Assembly: GCF_964275005.1 (NCBI RefSeq)
Contig: NC_092685.1
Location: 28,822,682-28,886,681 of the forward strand
DNA length: 64,000 nt
From: Diadema setosum
Lineage: Eukaryota; Echinodermata; Echinoidea; Diadematoida; Diadematidae
Reading direction: 5' to 3'
The translations under genes were made by a program, and so were the position numbers. The notes below the pieces were generated by a model that made no database searches, was not told the origin of the DNA, and worked only from the letters and a program-made list of their open reading frames with translations. Of the stretch, positions 48,601-57,450 are shown piece by piece (positions within the stretch are counted from its first letter, which is position 1; the number at the start of each line of letters is the position of its first letter).

Positions 48601-51248
48601 ACGATCGCTAGCTGTAGCAGTTATGACAGGGGTGCATTGATATCATTCTTTTCAAAAGTAATACAGCCGTAGACGGTATGGCAAACAACATGTTCAATCA
48701 CAAACCTGAACTACTTTTGCCTTCCTGTACGTGGGTTTGTGTCTGCTAGCTACCGCTAGTAGCCCAAGGAGGACGATCTGTTCAGCACGCTAAGTCGAAA
48801 TTTCACACTTATTTGTCGTGACCTTTGGTGTATTTTGTACTTAAAGGGACTGTACAGTACTGGTTGAGGTGGGGATTCATGTTTTGAACATTCCTAAGTG
48901 AAATAATGAAAAGCCTCTTATTAAATATGAAAAAGCATGTAATTTTAAGAAGGATTCAACGTTTATTTGATGAAAATTGGTTTTCAAATGGCTGAGATAT
49001 GTTAAAAGGCGACATGCCACAACCTTATTAGGATCTCTTTGTTTCAACTTGTTTTTGGATATCTCAGCCATTTCAAAACCGATTTTCATTGAATAAACTT
49101 TTGATACCCCTTAGAACTGCATGCTCTTTGACATCTCATAGAGTGGTTTCTGAATATCTCGCAAAACGTTAAAAGCTAAATCCTCACCTTGACCAGAACT
49201 GTACACACCCTTTAATCCACATTGCGCAAAATATGGCAATATCGAAACTTCACTTTTTTTCAAAACTGAAATGTTTTCTGATTTTTTGAAGATTTATCGA
49301 TCGCACGTGGTAAGAGCGGTACACGAAATGGACCTTGCATGCCTGTTTCAGTGAAATTGGCTGCCAGATCGGAGCCCGTGAAGAGCTTCGCGGTTGCTGC
49401 CGTAGGAGTCACTATGAGTGTTGTATGATTTACAACTGCCCGCGGACGCCGCATGCTGGCTCAGCGCTAGCGAGCTCTCTACTTACGATGATGGGCGAAT
49501 CGAAGCCGCCACTGCGATGGAAAAAATCGTGAATGCGAAAAGTTATTAAAATGCGAGATTTTTTCAAGAAAACTAAAGAATTGACTGATTTAAACACTGT
49601 TCGTGTCTATATTACATATCAATCTATGGATAATTGATCTCATTTCATGGCTTGGTGTACATCTGATTTTCATATGATAAATGCTATTCATAGTCTGGAA
49701 CATTTCATGTACAAATTAGACTACGGACTACACCCAGTGAATGACAGTCAGTGATTTGTGTAATTTTATTACCATGTAATTACTGTAGGATCGTAAAAGG
49801 TAGTTTACAAGTTACTAGTAGGTACCTAGGTAAACCGCACCGACGACCCCAACACGTTTGTGTTGCTCACACTGGTCACCACAGTGCCCTGGCCTGGGGT
49901 TAGCTACAAGTAGGTGCCTTTATACATGTAGAGCAATGCAATGTCAATGACAATGTAATCTGCCATCACATAATATGATTATGAAGACAGGTTGTAACTG
50001 CGAGAGCCGCCGCACGAAGTGTGGCGGCTGCGCCGTTTTCGCATTAAGATCTAAGAGTTGTACAAAACGGGAGCCGTTGCAGTGCTATATTTCCTTAATT
50101 TTTCAACAAAATCTACTAGGAATACTTACATGGGTCGATTAAACCTAAATGATTCCAATCAGTGACTGTTTGATGCATTTCATTGCTCATGATGCAGAAA
50201 ATGTTGTCTTAAGGCGAATACCTTCAGCTCACCGATGCTCACTAAAACTCACAATCACCTGCACATGCGCACAGCATGCATGCAGTGCAGTGCATTGACA
50301 GCTGTATTGCTCGCTACATGATGTTGCAATTTTTTATTGTACCGTATGCGTTAATGCGCCGAAGAAATCGCGTACAAAAAAAAAAATAATAATAATAATA
50401 CGCATGCGTAGATGCGTACTAATGGATAAACATTCAAAATGGCAGCAAGGAACTCCACAAGGGCAGGCCGCTTATTACTCCTAAAAAATGTGGAAATTTT
50501 GCAGTTTCCAGATAAATTGGTGAGAAGAACCAAGTCGATCGGGTATATTTCATTTTTATTGTCACTGTGTTCTGGTGTTTATGATAGAAATTTAGCCATC
50601 CTTTATTTGTGAAGTCGCCGTGAATGTGGCAATAGGGAGTTATTGCAAATATTGGTGATATTTGCTCCCGCTCAGCTGCGAGGTAGCCGCCAGGGGCTAA
50701 CGGTTAACTAGAACTAGACCTCTAGTAGAAGACCATTGAAGACAGATAAATATTCATTAGGGATTAGGTATATTTATTAGTGTTCCCGCAGTGTTAGTTA
50801 CGACATGCGGATAGCCTCTACCTAGTACCATGTCTACAGAATACAATTTACATCTCTGTAAAACCTGTGTAGTCGTCCCCTTCTTGGCTTGGCGTCACTA
50901 TCTGAATTTACCTTGGTAGGACTTGTAAACCATATAGTTTACTGAGGTAGCTTACATTTAGCTTCATTTACATTACTACCTGTTAAAACATATTGCTTGC
51001 ACGGCTGAATCACACGATTCATTTGGCCTCCGCGGCCGCAAGCGCGCCATGCCTCATTCTTCAATATGTGGGACTGATTGATGACTCTTCCCTACGAACC
51101 ATACGTACAATTTTATGAGCCATTCTCCATCCAGTGTCTGCCTCCAGTTGCCGTCTGTAATCTTCACAACATCTGCTTTTCCCGTTTCTCCACGACAGCA
51201 AATACTGAAAAACAGCAATAGGCCCAGAACGACAGTTTTCAGCTCCAT
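39403..51248 (-). CDS. TMX1: TMX1-like thioredoxin-related transmembrane protein, complete, 6 exons, 272 aa
   Basis: Exons (minus strand): 51248-51109, 45908-45747, 45068-44940, 42893-42848, 41546-41445, 39642-39403; all GT-AG, total 819 nt including the stop. Domain order is signal peptide (residues about 1-20, core VVLGLLLFFSICC), luminal thioredoxin domain with YAPWCPAC (catalytic C52 and C55), cis-proline P97 in LPTIF, RRYLGPRTKDEL, one membrane helix at about 178-200 (FFAVVTIMLGLFLGMILVF), and an acidic cytosolic tail ending in KAS. Human TMX1 is 280 aa with the same CPAC site, whereas TMX4 has a different site, so TMX1 is preferred. TMX1 is an ER-membrane disulfide reductase/isomerase acting on membrane-bound clients. 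The CPAC motif is rebuilt only after splicing, because the codon for F47 is split between exons 1 and 2. Nothing is missing relative to the family. Confidence 0.95.
40411..40922 (+). mobile_element. SINE-like unit ending in a GGAGG hairpin
   Basis: Head GCACTCTGAGAGCGCAGACC and CTCCGCCAAGC; internal segment TTGAGCTATTTTGCACACGG followed by an AACA-rich run; tail AACCTCCTCCCTTTGCGGAG then GTAATAAAG. The architecture resembles 43562-44870 but the sequence differs. It lies in TMX1 intron 5. Confidence 0.5.
41009..41432. mobile_element. Tigger-like element next to TMX1 exon 5 donor
   Basis: TA|CAGTTGAACCTCTCTTATCC and the mirrored AAGAGGTTCAACTG|TA. TATCCGG motifs recur in both arms. 424 bp, no transposase. 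The right end is 12 bp from the exon 5/intron 5 boundary at 41445/41444. Confidence 0.85.
41445..41546 (-). CDS. TMX1: TMX1 exon 5: membrane helix start (residues 160-193)
   Basis: Acceptor ATCCTAG, donor GTAAGT. Encodes VTHSILTEDYGFPAWSSYGF and FAVVTIMLGLFLGM. A Tigger-like element begins 12 nt into the following intron. Confidence 0.93.
42150..42348 (-). mobile_element. tRNA-derived SINE, second copy
   Basis: Minus-strand head TTGTGGCTGAGTGGATAAGA with B-box-like TGGTTCACAACC; the body is collinear with 5593-5790. It lies in TMX1 intron 4. Confidence 0.65.
42403..42803. mobile_element. Tigger-like element hosting a nested MITE
   Basis: TA|CAGGCAGCTCCTGTTATAAC at left, ACAATGTGAGTGCACTG|TA at right, with TTATAAC repeated near both ends. 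It is interrupted at 42513-42723. The right end lies 45 bp from TMX1 exon 4. Confidence 0.6.
42513..42723 (+). mobile_element. TACTGTAAAAC-ended MITE, copy 4, nested in a Tigger-like element
   Basis: Collinear with 11987-12197 (ACCGTAAAACATG ... CTCGTTTCACAG). It is inserted inside the element 42403-42803, hence younger than its host. Confidence 0.75.
42848..42893 (-). CDS. TMX1: TMX1 exon 4, 46-nt microexon (residues 144-159)
   Basis: Acceptor TTGTGCAG, donor GTGAGT. It encodes MTILSWVFKMSMLVR, equivalent to the short amphipathic linker before the membrane helix. It fits both flanking phases exactly, which supports it despite its size. Confidence 0.88.
43562..44870 (+). mobile_element. Long SINE-like unit with internal tandem repeats and 3' hairpin
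   Basis: The head (GAAATGTCGCTATGGCGACT) and the tail hairpin GCCTCC...GGCGGAGGC plus A-run match 6767-7019. Between them a ~150-bp segment recurs, each copy with GACCTTTGACC and a TTGAGTTATCGCGTAAACG-like end at about 44450, 44600 and 44750. A (GGAC)n/(CGTA)n tract lies at 44770-44820. It lies in TMX1 intron 3. Confidence 0.6.
44940..45068 (-). CDS. TMX1: TMX1 exon 3 (residues 101-143)
   Basis: Acceptor GTGAAG, donor GTAAGT. Encodes AKDGVFRRYLGPRTKDELIT and AEIEPVAGWQSPNSI, the end of the thioredoxin fold. Confidence 0.94.
45747..45908 (-). CDS. TMX1: TMX1 exon 2: CPAC active site (residues 47-100)
   Basis: Acceptor TCTCAG, donor GTAAGA. Encodes YAPWCPACKAVAPAWIEL, AEVDVTEEPGLSGRF and the cis-Pro segment SLPTIF. 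Confidence 0.95.
46098..46866. mobile_element. 769-bp inverted-repeat element in TMX1 intron 1
   Basis: ATATGTGACCCGCTACAACA at the left is mirrored by TGTTGTAGCGGGTCACATAT at the right (TIR about 30 bp). No transposase. Confidence 0.8.
47470..48476. mobile_element. 1.0-kb inverted-repeat element in TMX1 intron 1
   Basis: ATACCCCTTTCCCGCTG and the mirrored CAGCGGGAAAGGGGTAT bound a unit with repeated GGTGGTTCACC and TCGGTGAA motifs near both ends. No transposase. Confidence 0.75.
48841..49215 (-). mobile_element. TTAA-flanked MITE, family A copy 2
   Basis: Begins TTAAAGGGACTGTACAG and ends CTGTACACACCCTTTAA. It aligns end to end with the reverse complement of 4559-4947. It lies in TMX1 intron 1. 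Confidence 0.8.
51109..51248 (-). CDS. TMX1: TMX1 exon 1: signal peptide and thioredoxin start (residues 1-46)
   Basis: Encodes MELKTVVLGLLLFFSICCRG, then VVKITDGNWRQTLDGEWLIK. The donor is AAATT|GTACGT and leaves two bases of the F47 codon. Confidence 0.94.
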
Positions 51249-52219
51249 AATTCACCGCCTAGAGTAGTTCGAGTTCTACAACAGAATTCGCTTGGAACAT
51301 TAGTCTTGTGCTGTGACTGTGAATTCAATTCGTTGCAAGTCACTAGCAGGGTCCTTGGCGCTTGGAGAGCCGATGGCTTCTACGATCTATTCAAAACGAA
51401 TTGAGCAAACGTCTAACACGGCGGTTTGGGGTTTACTTCCGCAAGTAACAACACGTGTACATGTATTACAGTAATCTTGGTCAAACATGATTAGAGTTCA
51501 GCGTAGGAAATTGAAACATCCGTTGAACATTACCTTACTAGTATAAGAGTAGGCCTACTGAGTAGCATGCACATTCTGATTGTCTGTTATGACTTTTACC
51601 ATCTCACTCAGCCCCCCCCCCCCCATTACACATGCACTCTTGCGAAAATACCCGAACGCGATTCACTAGTTTGTTGTTTTACTCTCTTCTGTTGAAATTG
51701 CTTTGACATTTAGTTCAAATTTTTTCTTCAGTCTCTTGTTATTTTCTACGTAGGCCTACTGACATGCAGAAATTACGCGAGTAGGCTTTGTCGTTTATTT
51801 CGGGTAACATCGTAGATAACACTTTAATACTTTGTCGAAACTCGCCGGAAGGCCCTCCAGTTCCGACCAGTCATGTAACAATGATAATGATAATGGAGAG
51901 GCCCTGTATAGGTTTTCCCGGTCAATTTCATACCCGGTAATTTTTTTCCTTCATGTTCTTATTCCGGCATTCAGTTTCAAGCATTCCTCTGTCACAGCAC
52001 CGAATCAGTAACCAGATTCAAAATCCCGTCTTTCATATTCACTATCGGAGCAATCAATGGTTAGATAGGAGCACGCGCATTTCAGCAATGAACATTCAAA
52101 TTCATTTCAAGCTTGGGAGACGGAATCTCGTCGTTTAGGTTGTACAACCGTAGCAGCTCAACTTTTCTCTGCTTCTCTCTCACTAAAAGGTCATTCATAT
52201 TCGTGAAAAGGCAACCATG
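51249..52219. other. TMX1 upstream region
   Basis: Must contain the TMX1 promoter and 5' UTR. No TATA box or other element could be assigned with confidence. A C-run at 51611-51624 is the only notable simple repeat. Confidence 0.4.
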
Positions 52220-52552
52220 TTCCAAATAAGTGCGTTCATTTTGAAGTAGAAGTCTTGAATTTAGTTAGCTTGTATAAGCCGTGTATGTGTGCCTTTTTCA
52301 CTTAGCTTTATAGATTGGGCTTTCGCCCGGTTTATGATGAAGATTTATTTTGCCGTATGATAGGTCCACCTGTTTATCTTACGGCAGGCCTACTTAAAAT
52401 TTGAATTCATTAGGAGCATTGAGGGGAAAATGGCAGACATACACAGGCACATTAGCCACCGCGTATATAAACAAGCACTGAGGAAAGGTTGATTGGCACC
52501 TTCGAGAAAAACAATTTCGACTACATTGAAGCCGATAATATAAACATTGTGT

Positions 52553-52599
<47 letters not shown>

Positions 52600-52604
52600 C
52601 ATAA

Positions 52605-52655
<51 letters not shown>

Positions 52656-52680
52656 ATGATATATATATATATATATATAA
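52220..52680. repeat. Direct repeat A, copy 1, ending in (CT)n(TA)n
   Basis: From TTCCAAATAAGTGCGTTCAT, about 330 bp of unique sequence and then (CT)n and (TA)n tracts. It is nearly identical to 54748-55229. The two copies flank the retrotransposon fragment. Confidence 0.85.
52577..52677. repeat. (TA)n microsatellite with ATACATAATGAT interruptions
   Basis: Directly adjoins the 3' end of the retrotransposon fragment. A (CT)n tract precedes it at about 52552-52576. Confidence 0.9.
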
Positions 52681-52923
52681 GATAATAAGATAATAAACGG
52701 AAAGATGTTAATTCCGCAAATGCCACGGGTCGTCAGCAGCACACCAGGGATCACCAGTGTTTCGGCCATTTAAGTGCTGTACACCTCCCCCTGGCTGGCC
52801 GGTGCTGCGTTGGGATCCCCTTGACAGCACCCCCATGGCATTTCAAAGAAAAGAAAAGAAAAGAAAAAAAAGGGATTGGCATCAATCACCTCTCCTCACT
52901 CTCAAACACTCTCTCTACACCCC
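52681..52923 (-). mobile_element. 3' UTR of the restriction-like-endonuclease retrotransposon
   Basis: On the minus strand this follows the stop codon and runs into TTATTATC repeats and then (TA)n. There is a TTTTC-rich tract at 52845-52872 but no poly(A) tail. The abrupt junction with (TA)n is what a microsatellite insertion would give. Confidence 0.55.
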
Positions 52924-54747
52924 CTATTCCCACCACCCCCCCCCCCAAGCCTTCCCTACTATCCACGCAGATCCTGTCTCTGCCGCCCCACAAATTCTCC
53001 TGATCCACCTTTCCCCGTCCCTACCACCTATTCCCATCCCTCTGACCCACCTCCTTACCGATCGACCAGCATATCCCCTGCACCCCACCTCTACAGTATG
53101 CACCTCCGCTCTCCACCCCCTTTTCTCACACTCCTCCCTCAACTCAGCATACCTATCCAACTTTCTTTCCCTTGCCTCATCCATCCTTGTCTCCCATGGC
53201 ACAGTCAGCTCCACCATTGCTAACCTGTGCACAGACCTAGCTACCAGCACCATGTCCGGCCGAAGGGCAGTTACTACCACCTCCTCTGGCACTGTACGGT
53301 TTCCCTCATCCACCCGCACCTCCCAATCATCCCCCGCTGCTAAGATTCCCCCACCATCATCCCTCTGACCCTTCTTTCTCACACTGCATCTCACACCCTC
53401 CTTCACAAACCGGATTCCCCTCACCCTAGGAGGCCCATTCTTCTTCCTTGCCTCCACTGCCACCCTCGCCACCTCCGCCATCTCCTTCAACACTTGGTTA
53501 TGCCTCCATGTATAGGCCTGTAATAGACCTCCACATGCTGACAAAATGTGCTCTAGTGAGCCCTTCGCCCTGTTGCAGACCCTGCATCCACCATCCTCCA
53601 CAATGCCCCATCTCTGAAGATTTACTGGAGACGGCAAAACATCAAAGGTGGAACTGATCATGAAGCGCACAGCTCCAGAGGACATTGACCAAAGGTCATT
53701 CCATGACACCTTCCTCTGCTCCACCCCTTCCCATCGGGTCCATGCTCCCTGCACTCCCTGCTGTACAGCCTTGGCAAAGCGGTACTCCTCCTCCTTCTCC
53801 TTAACCGCCTCCACCACCAACTCCCTCCTACCCTTCCTGCCTTGCTTGCTGTACCATCTAACACCCTGATGGAACCCGACCCCTTTCCGACCCACCTGAA
53901 CCGCACCCTGCATCTCCTTCCACTTTGCCATTGCCACTGCCTCGTCCGCAGCCTCCTCCGCCCTCCACTTCCTCCCTGTGCGGATCGGTGGCCTAACTCC
54001 TGCTATTACCTGGTCCTTTGACTCCCTCATCATCATCACTAGCCTAACCTTGCCAGCTTTAAACTCCTCCACCACTGACGTCATAGGCAATTGCAACCTG
54101 CCTGATCTGCAAAAGAATGCCAGATCTGTAAGCATTCTTGGAACGCCTAACCACTTCCGGTAGTACGAGTTCATCTTCTGCTGCATCCTCTCAACCCTGG
54201 ACACTGCCACCTCGTACACCTGCAGTTGCCACATGATCCGTGGTAGCAAGCCAAACTGGCAGCACCACACCTTCGCATTCCCAGGGATGAGTGTCCTGTC
54301 CACCCTCTTCAACCACTCCACCACTTTCTCATAGATCTGAACTCCTCGGTGCCTGTCATTCAACTTGCCCTCATACCACCGCCCAAGGCTCTTTACCCCC
54401 TGCTCAGTGACCTGAGGGATATCTTCTCCCCCAATCTGAAAACTCCTTGCGACCACCTTCCCCTTCCGCACTGACACTGAGCGGCTCTTCTTGGCCTTGA
54501 ACTTCATCCGTGTCCAGGCCACCAACTCCTCTAACCTATGGAGGCCATCTTTGACCTGGGTCTCGTTGCCAGACACGATTGTGAGATCATCCATGAAAGC
54601 CCTAATCGATGGCACAACCACATCTGCAGCCAGCATCAACCCCTCAATTCTCGGGGCCACACACCGGGTTAACACTTCCATCCCAAGGACAAACAGCAGC
54701 GGCGAGACTGGACACCCCATGGGGATGCCAATTTCTAGCGCTTGCCA
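52924..54747 (-). pseudogene. 5'-truncated non-LTR retrotransposon ORF (RT + restriction-like endonuclease)
   Basis: The open frame of about 609 codons starts in the middle of the reverse transcriptase: GIPMGCPVSPLLF (residues about 9-21) and catalytic FMDD (53-56), then the thumb/linker (KSLGRWYEGKLND, RKWLGVPRMLTDL), a CCHC knuckle (C390, C393, H402, C407) with TWRHN, and a C-terminal nuclease signature RPD (498-500), E515, K531, Y535. This order (RT, zinc knuckle, PD-(D/E)xK-type nuclease) is that of R2/NeSL/CRE/HERO-type elements with a restriction-like endonuclease; the clade is not resolved. Normally the protein nicks a target site and primes reverse transcription there. The fingers and everything N-terminal are gone, and no ATG starts the frame, so the copy is dead although the remaining frame is intact. 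It is GC-rich compared with its surroundings. Confidence 0.85.
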
Positions 54748-55081
54748 TTCCAAATAAGTGCGTTCATTTTGAAGTAGAAGTCTTGAATTTAGTTAGCTTG
54801 TATAAGCCGTGTATGTGTGCCTTTTTCACTTAGCTTTATAGATTGGGCTTTCGCCCGGTTTATGATGAAGATTTATTTTGCCGTATGATAGGTCCACCTG
54901 TTTATCTTACGGCAGGCCTACTTAAAATTTGAATTCATTAGGAGCATTGAGGGGAAAATGGCAGACATACACAGGCACATTAGCCACCGCGTATATAAAC
55001 AAGCACTGAGGAAAGGTTGATTGGCACCTTCGAGAAAAACAATTTCGACTACATTGAAGCCGATAATATAAACATTGTGTA

Positions 55082-55125
<44 letters not shown>

Positions 55126-55130
55126 CATAA

Positions 55131-55167
<37 letters not shown>

Positions 55168-55168
55168 A

Positions 55169-55229
<61 letters not shown>
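54748..55229. repeat. Direct repeat A, copy 2, ending in (CT)n(TA)n
   Basis: Near-identical to 52220-52680, including the tracts and the internal ATACATAATGATATAT interruption. Its left end is fused directly to the truncated RT reading frame at 54747/54748. Confidence 0.85.
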
Positions 55230-55231
<2 letters not shown>

Positions 55232-55519
55232 AGCAACTAAGACATGTTCATATGGGGATCGGGCTTTTCAGTCAGCAGCACCTGTACTCTGGAACAAATT
55301 ACCAAGTCAACTTAGGGCCATCACATGTACTCACACTTTCCTCAAGTCCTTAAAAACATATTTGTTTTGTTATTGAATGATTATGATAAGTTGTATTTTG
55401 TATGTTTAATTATATTGTTTTGTTAAAATTATGTAAGTTGTAGTTTATGGTACGTGTACTCTACCCATTTGTGTAAAGCGCATAGAGATTCCAGGAATAT
55501 TATGCGCTATATAAGCAGC

Positions 55520-55548
<29 letters not shown>
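55230..55548 (+). mobile_element. 3' end of a CR1/L2/Rex-type LINE
   Basis: A frame of about 45 codons reads [20 protein letters not shown] then [11 protein letters not shown] and a stop, the typical C-terminus of CR1/L2-like LINE ORF2. It is followed by the 3' tail GTAAAGCGCATAGAG...TATGCGCTATATAAGCAG and an (ATT)n run. All upstream parts are missing and replaced by (TA)n. Confidence 0.75.

Positions 55549-55601
<53 letters not shown>
55549..55601. repeat. (TA)n microsatellite
   Basis: Separates the LINE tail from the first hairpin unit. Confidence 0.9.
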
Positions 55602-55602
<1 letters not shown>

Positions 55603-55904
55603 GACGATGAAGACAAACAAGTTGACATAATGCATTAGAATCCAACTTCATTTATTTGTAAACCAAATTTTCGACCCTTGCACGGATCTTCCTCAGGGTA
55701 ACAGTACCCTGAGGAAAGGTTAAGGACCACACCCTCAAAGGTTAAGGTAAAGGACCACACCCTCAGGTGTTATCCTGAGGAAGATCCGTGCAAGGGTCGA
55801 AAATTTGGTTTACAAATAAATGAAGTTGGATTCTAATGCATTATGTCAACTTGTTTGTCTTCATCGTCTTCATGCTCTTATTCCAACACGCGGATAATAA
55901 TACC

Positions 55905-55915
<11 letters not shown>
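55602..55915. repeat. Hairpin unit 1 in (TA)n, with 42-bp tail
   Basis: About 104-bp arms (from AGACGATGAAGACAAACAAG) are inverted around a loop that contains a duplicated GGTTAAGG...GACCACACCCTCA segment (about 55707-55765). The right arm runs on into a tail CATGCTCTTATTCCAACACG ... ATACCATTA. Both arms carry the CTGAGGA...GGGTCGAAA motif. Confidence 0.85.
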
Positions 55916-55951
<36 letters not shown>

Positions 55952-55953
<2 letters not shown>

Positions 55954-56189
55954 ACGATGAAGACAAACAAGTTGACATAATGCATTAGAATCCAACTTCA
56001 TTTATTTGTAAACCAAATTTTCGACCCTTGCACGGATCTTCCTCAGGGTAACAGTTACCCTGAGGAAGATCCGTGCAAGGGTCGAAAATTTGGTTTACAA
56101 ATAAATGAAGTTGGATTCTGATGCATTATGTCAACTTGTTTGTCTTCATCGTCTTCATGCTCTTATTCCAACACGCGGATAATAATACC

Positions 56190-56196
<7 letters not shown>
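55952..56196. repeat. Hairpin unit 2 in (TA)n, near-perfect 204-bp palindrome plus tail
   Basis: Same arms as unit 1, but the centre is simply AGGGTAACAGTTACCCT, leaving almost no loop. Same 42-bp tail. One arm mismatch is visible (TTCTAATGCA against TTCTGATGCA). Confidence 0.9.
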
Positions 56197-56233
<37 letters not shown>

Positions 56234-56298
56234 CATATATAAATATATATATATACATACATATATAAATATATATATATATATAATTATACGTCTTT

Positions 56299-56341
<43 letters not shown>
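56299..56341. repeat. (GATA)n microsatellite
   Basis: About ten TAGA units after a compound (TA)n/(ACATA) tract at 56193-56285. Confidence 0.9.
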
Positions 56342-56399
56342 TACGTCTTGTTTGTCATGTATTGCTATCTTATTGGTTTACTCTTGCGGGACTATTTGA

Positions 56400-57450
56400 G
56401 ATCACTACAGGGGTGGGTCCGAAAAGAGGGGGGGGGGGGGGGGGGCGCCAAAATATTTCTGGTGCCACTTCCGGGTTTCATCCGCTGACGCTTCAGCGCG
56501 AAATTTTTCCATTTCTCATGCCACTTCCGGGTTTCACCGGCTGACGAGCAACAAAAGAAAAAAAGTGCTTCAACGCAATTTTCTGCTCCCACTAAGATGC
56601 TATCTTCAAAAAATTAAAGGGGGGAGGGGCGCTGGCGCGACCCCTTTCATTTTTTTCTTTATATTTCTTTTGCTTTAACAAAAAAAAAAAAATAGGGGGA
56701 GGGGGGCACGCACCCCTCAGGATCCGCTTACGCACTATATCAGTTTGTCTTTAATTTGATGCATTGTGTAATTAGTGTTGGGGCGTTCTTCTTTTTAGTG
56801 CATGCGGTGTCATTAAGGAGTACAGGCTGTTTCGATTGCGGTTGTGTTGTTTGGATGCACTGCTGATTGACCCTATACAATCTAAAATTTCTTGAAATGA
56901 AAAGCCAAGAATACATGAACATATATTTAATGTATATCGATTGATCAAGGCTTTTTAATTTTAGTAGTCTCGTGTCTTTATAACTCCTGTTTCTTCTTTC
57001 TCCCTGTTTTTCCCATTCTTTTCTCATTTCCCACACACTTGCAGTTAAGCTATTCACCTATTTTTTCCCTGTGAGGTGTCCACATAGTACAAGCACAGTT
57101 GTGACGGAGAACCGTGATGTGCCTTGGTGAAACCAGGGTGGGGTGGAATAAAAGTGTCCATTCGGGACATGAGAGTTGGAGTTGGCAAACATGGCGTGAA
57201 CAGTCGCAGTCATTCGGTGCTGATCCAAGAATGTTTTGTCGGTGTATGACAGTTGTTATGTCGGTGCTGACGGGTGTTCTGTTGGTGCATGACATGTGGG
57301 GAACATGTCCGGGAAATGAACATACAAACAGGCCGTGTTTTGGTAGTATTTCGGTGTTTTGTACATCGTTGTAATGATTGATGCCCGTTGGAGGTATGTG
57401 TGGTGTTCGCACTCATGTGAGATGTGTACACAGGGTAGCGAACGTAACAG
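56400..57450. other. Non-coding stretch left of the foldback; G-rich and degenerate repeat ends
   Basis: It holds a G-run at about 56427-56444 and a tandem pair of TGCCACTTCCGGGTTTCA 64 bp apart (56462 and about 56520). A GGGGGGCACGCACCCCTCAG segment near 56700 resembles a degenerate transposon end. From about 57100 the sequence may already belong to the gypsy element's leader or LTR. No gene was recognised. Confidence 0.4.

Noticed and set aside
52757..53368. 203-codon plus-strand proline/serine-rich ORF
   Set aside because: Antisense shadow of the GC-rich retrotransposon ORF; no family resemblance.
52924..54747. Penelope-like identity for the RT fragment, suggested by the flanking direct repeats
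   Set aside because: The C-terminus has a CCHC knuckle and a PD...E...K...Y nuclease signature, not a GIY-YIG domain.
52577..56285. Isoleucine/tyrosine-rich ORFs across the (TA)n tracts
   Set aside because: Translations of microsatellite DNA only.
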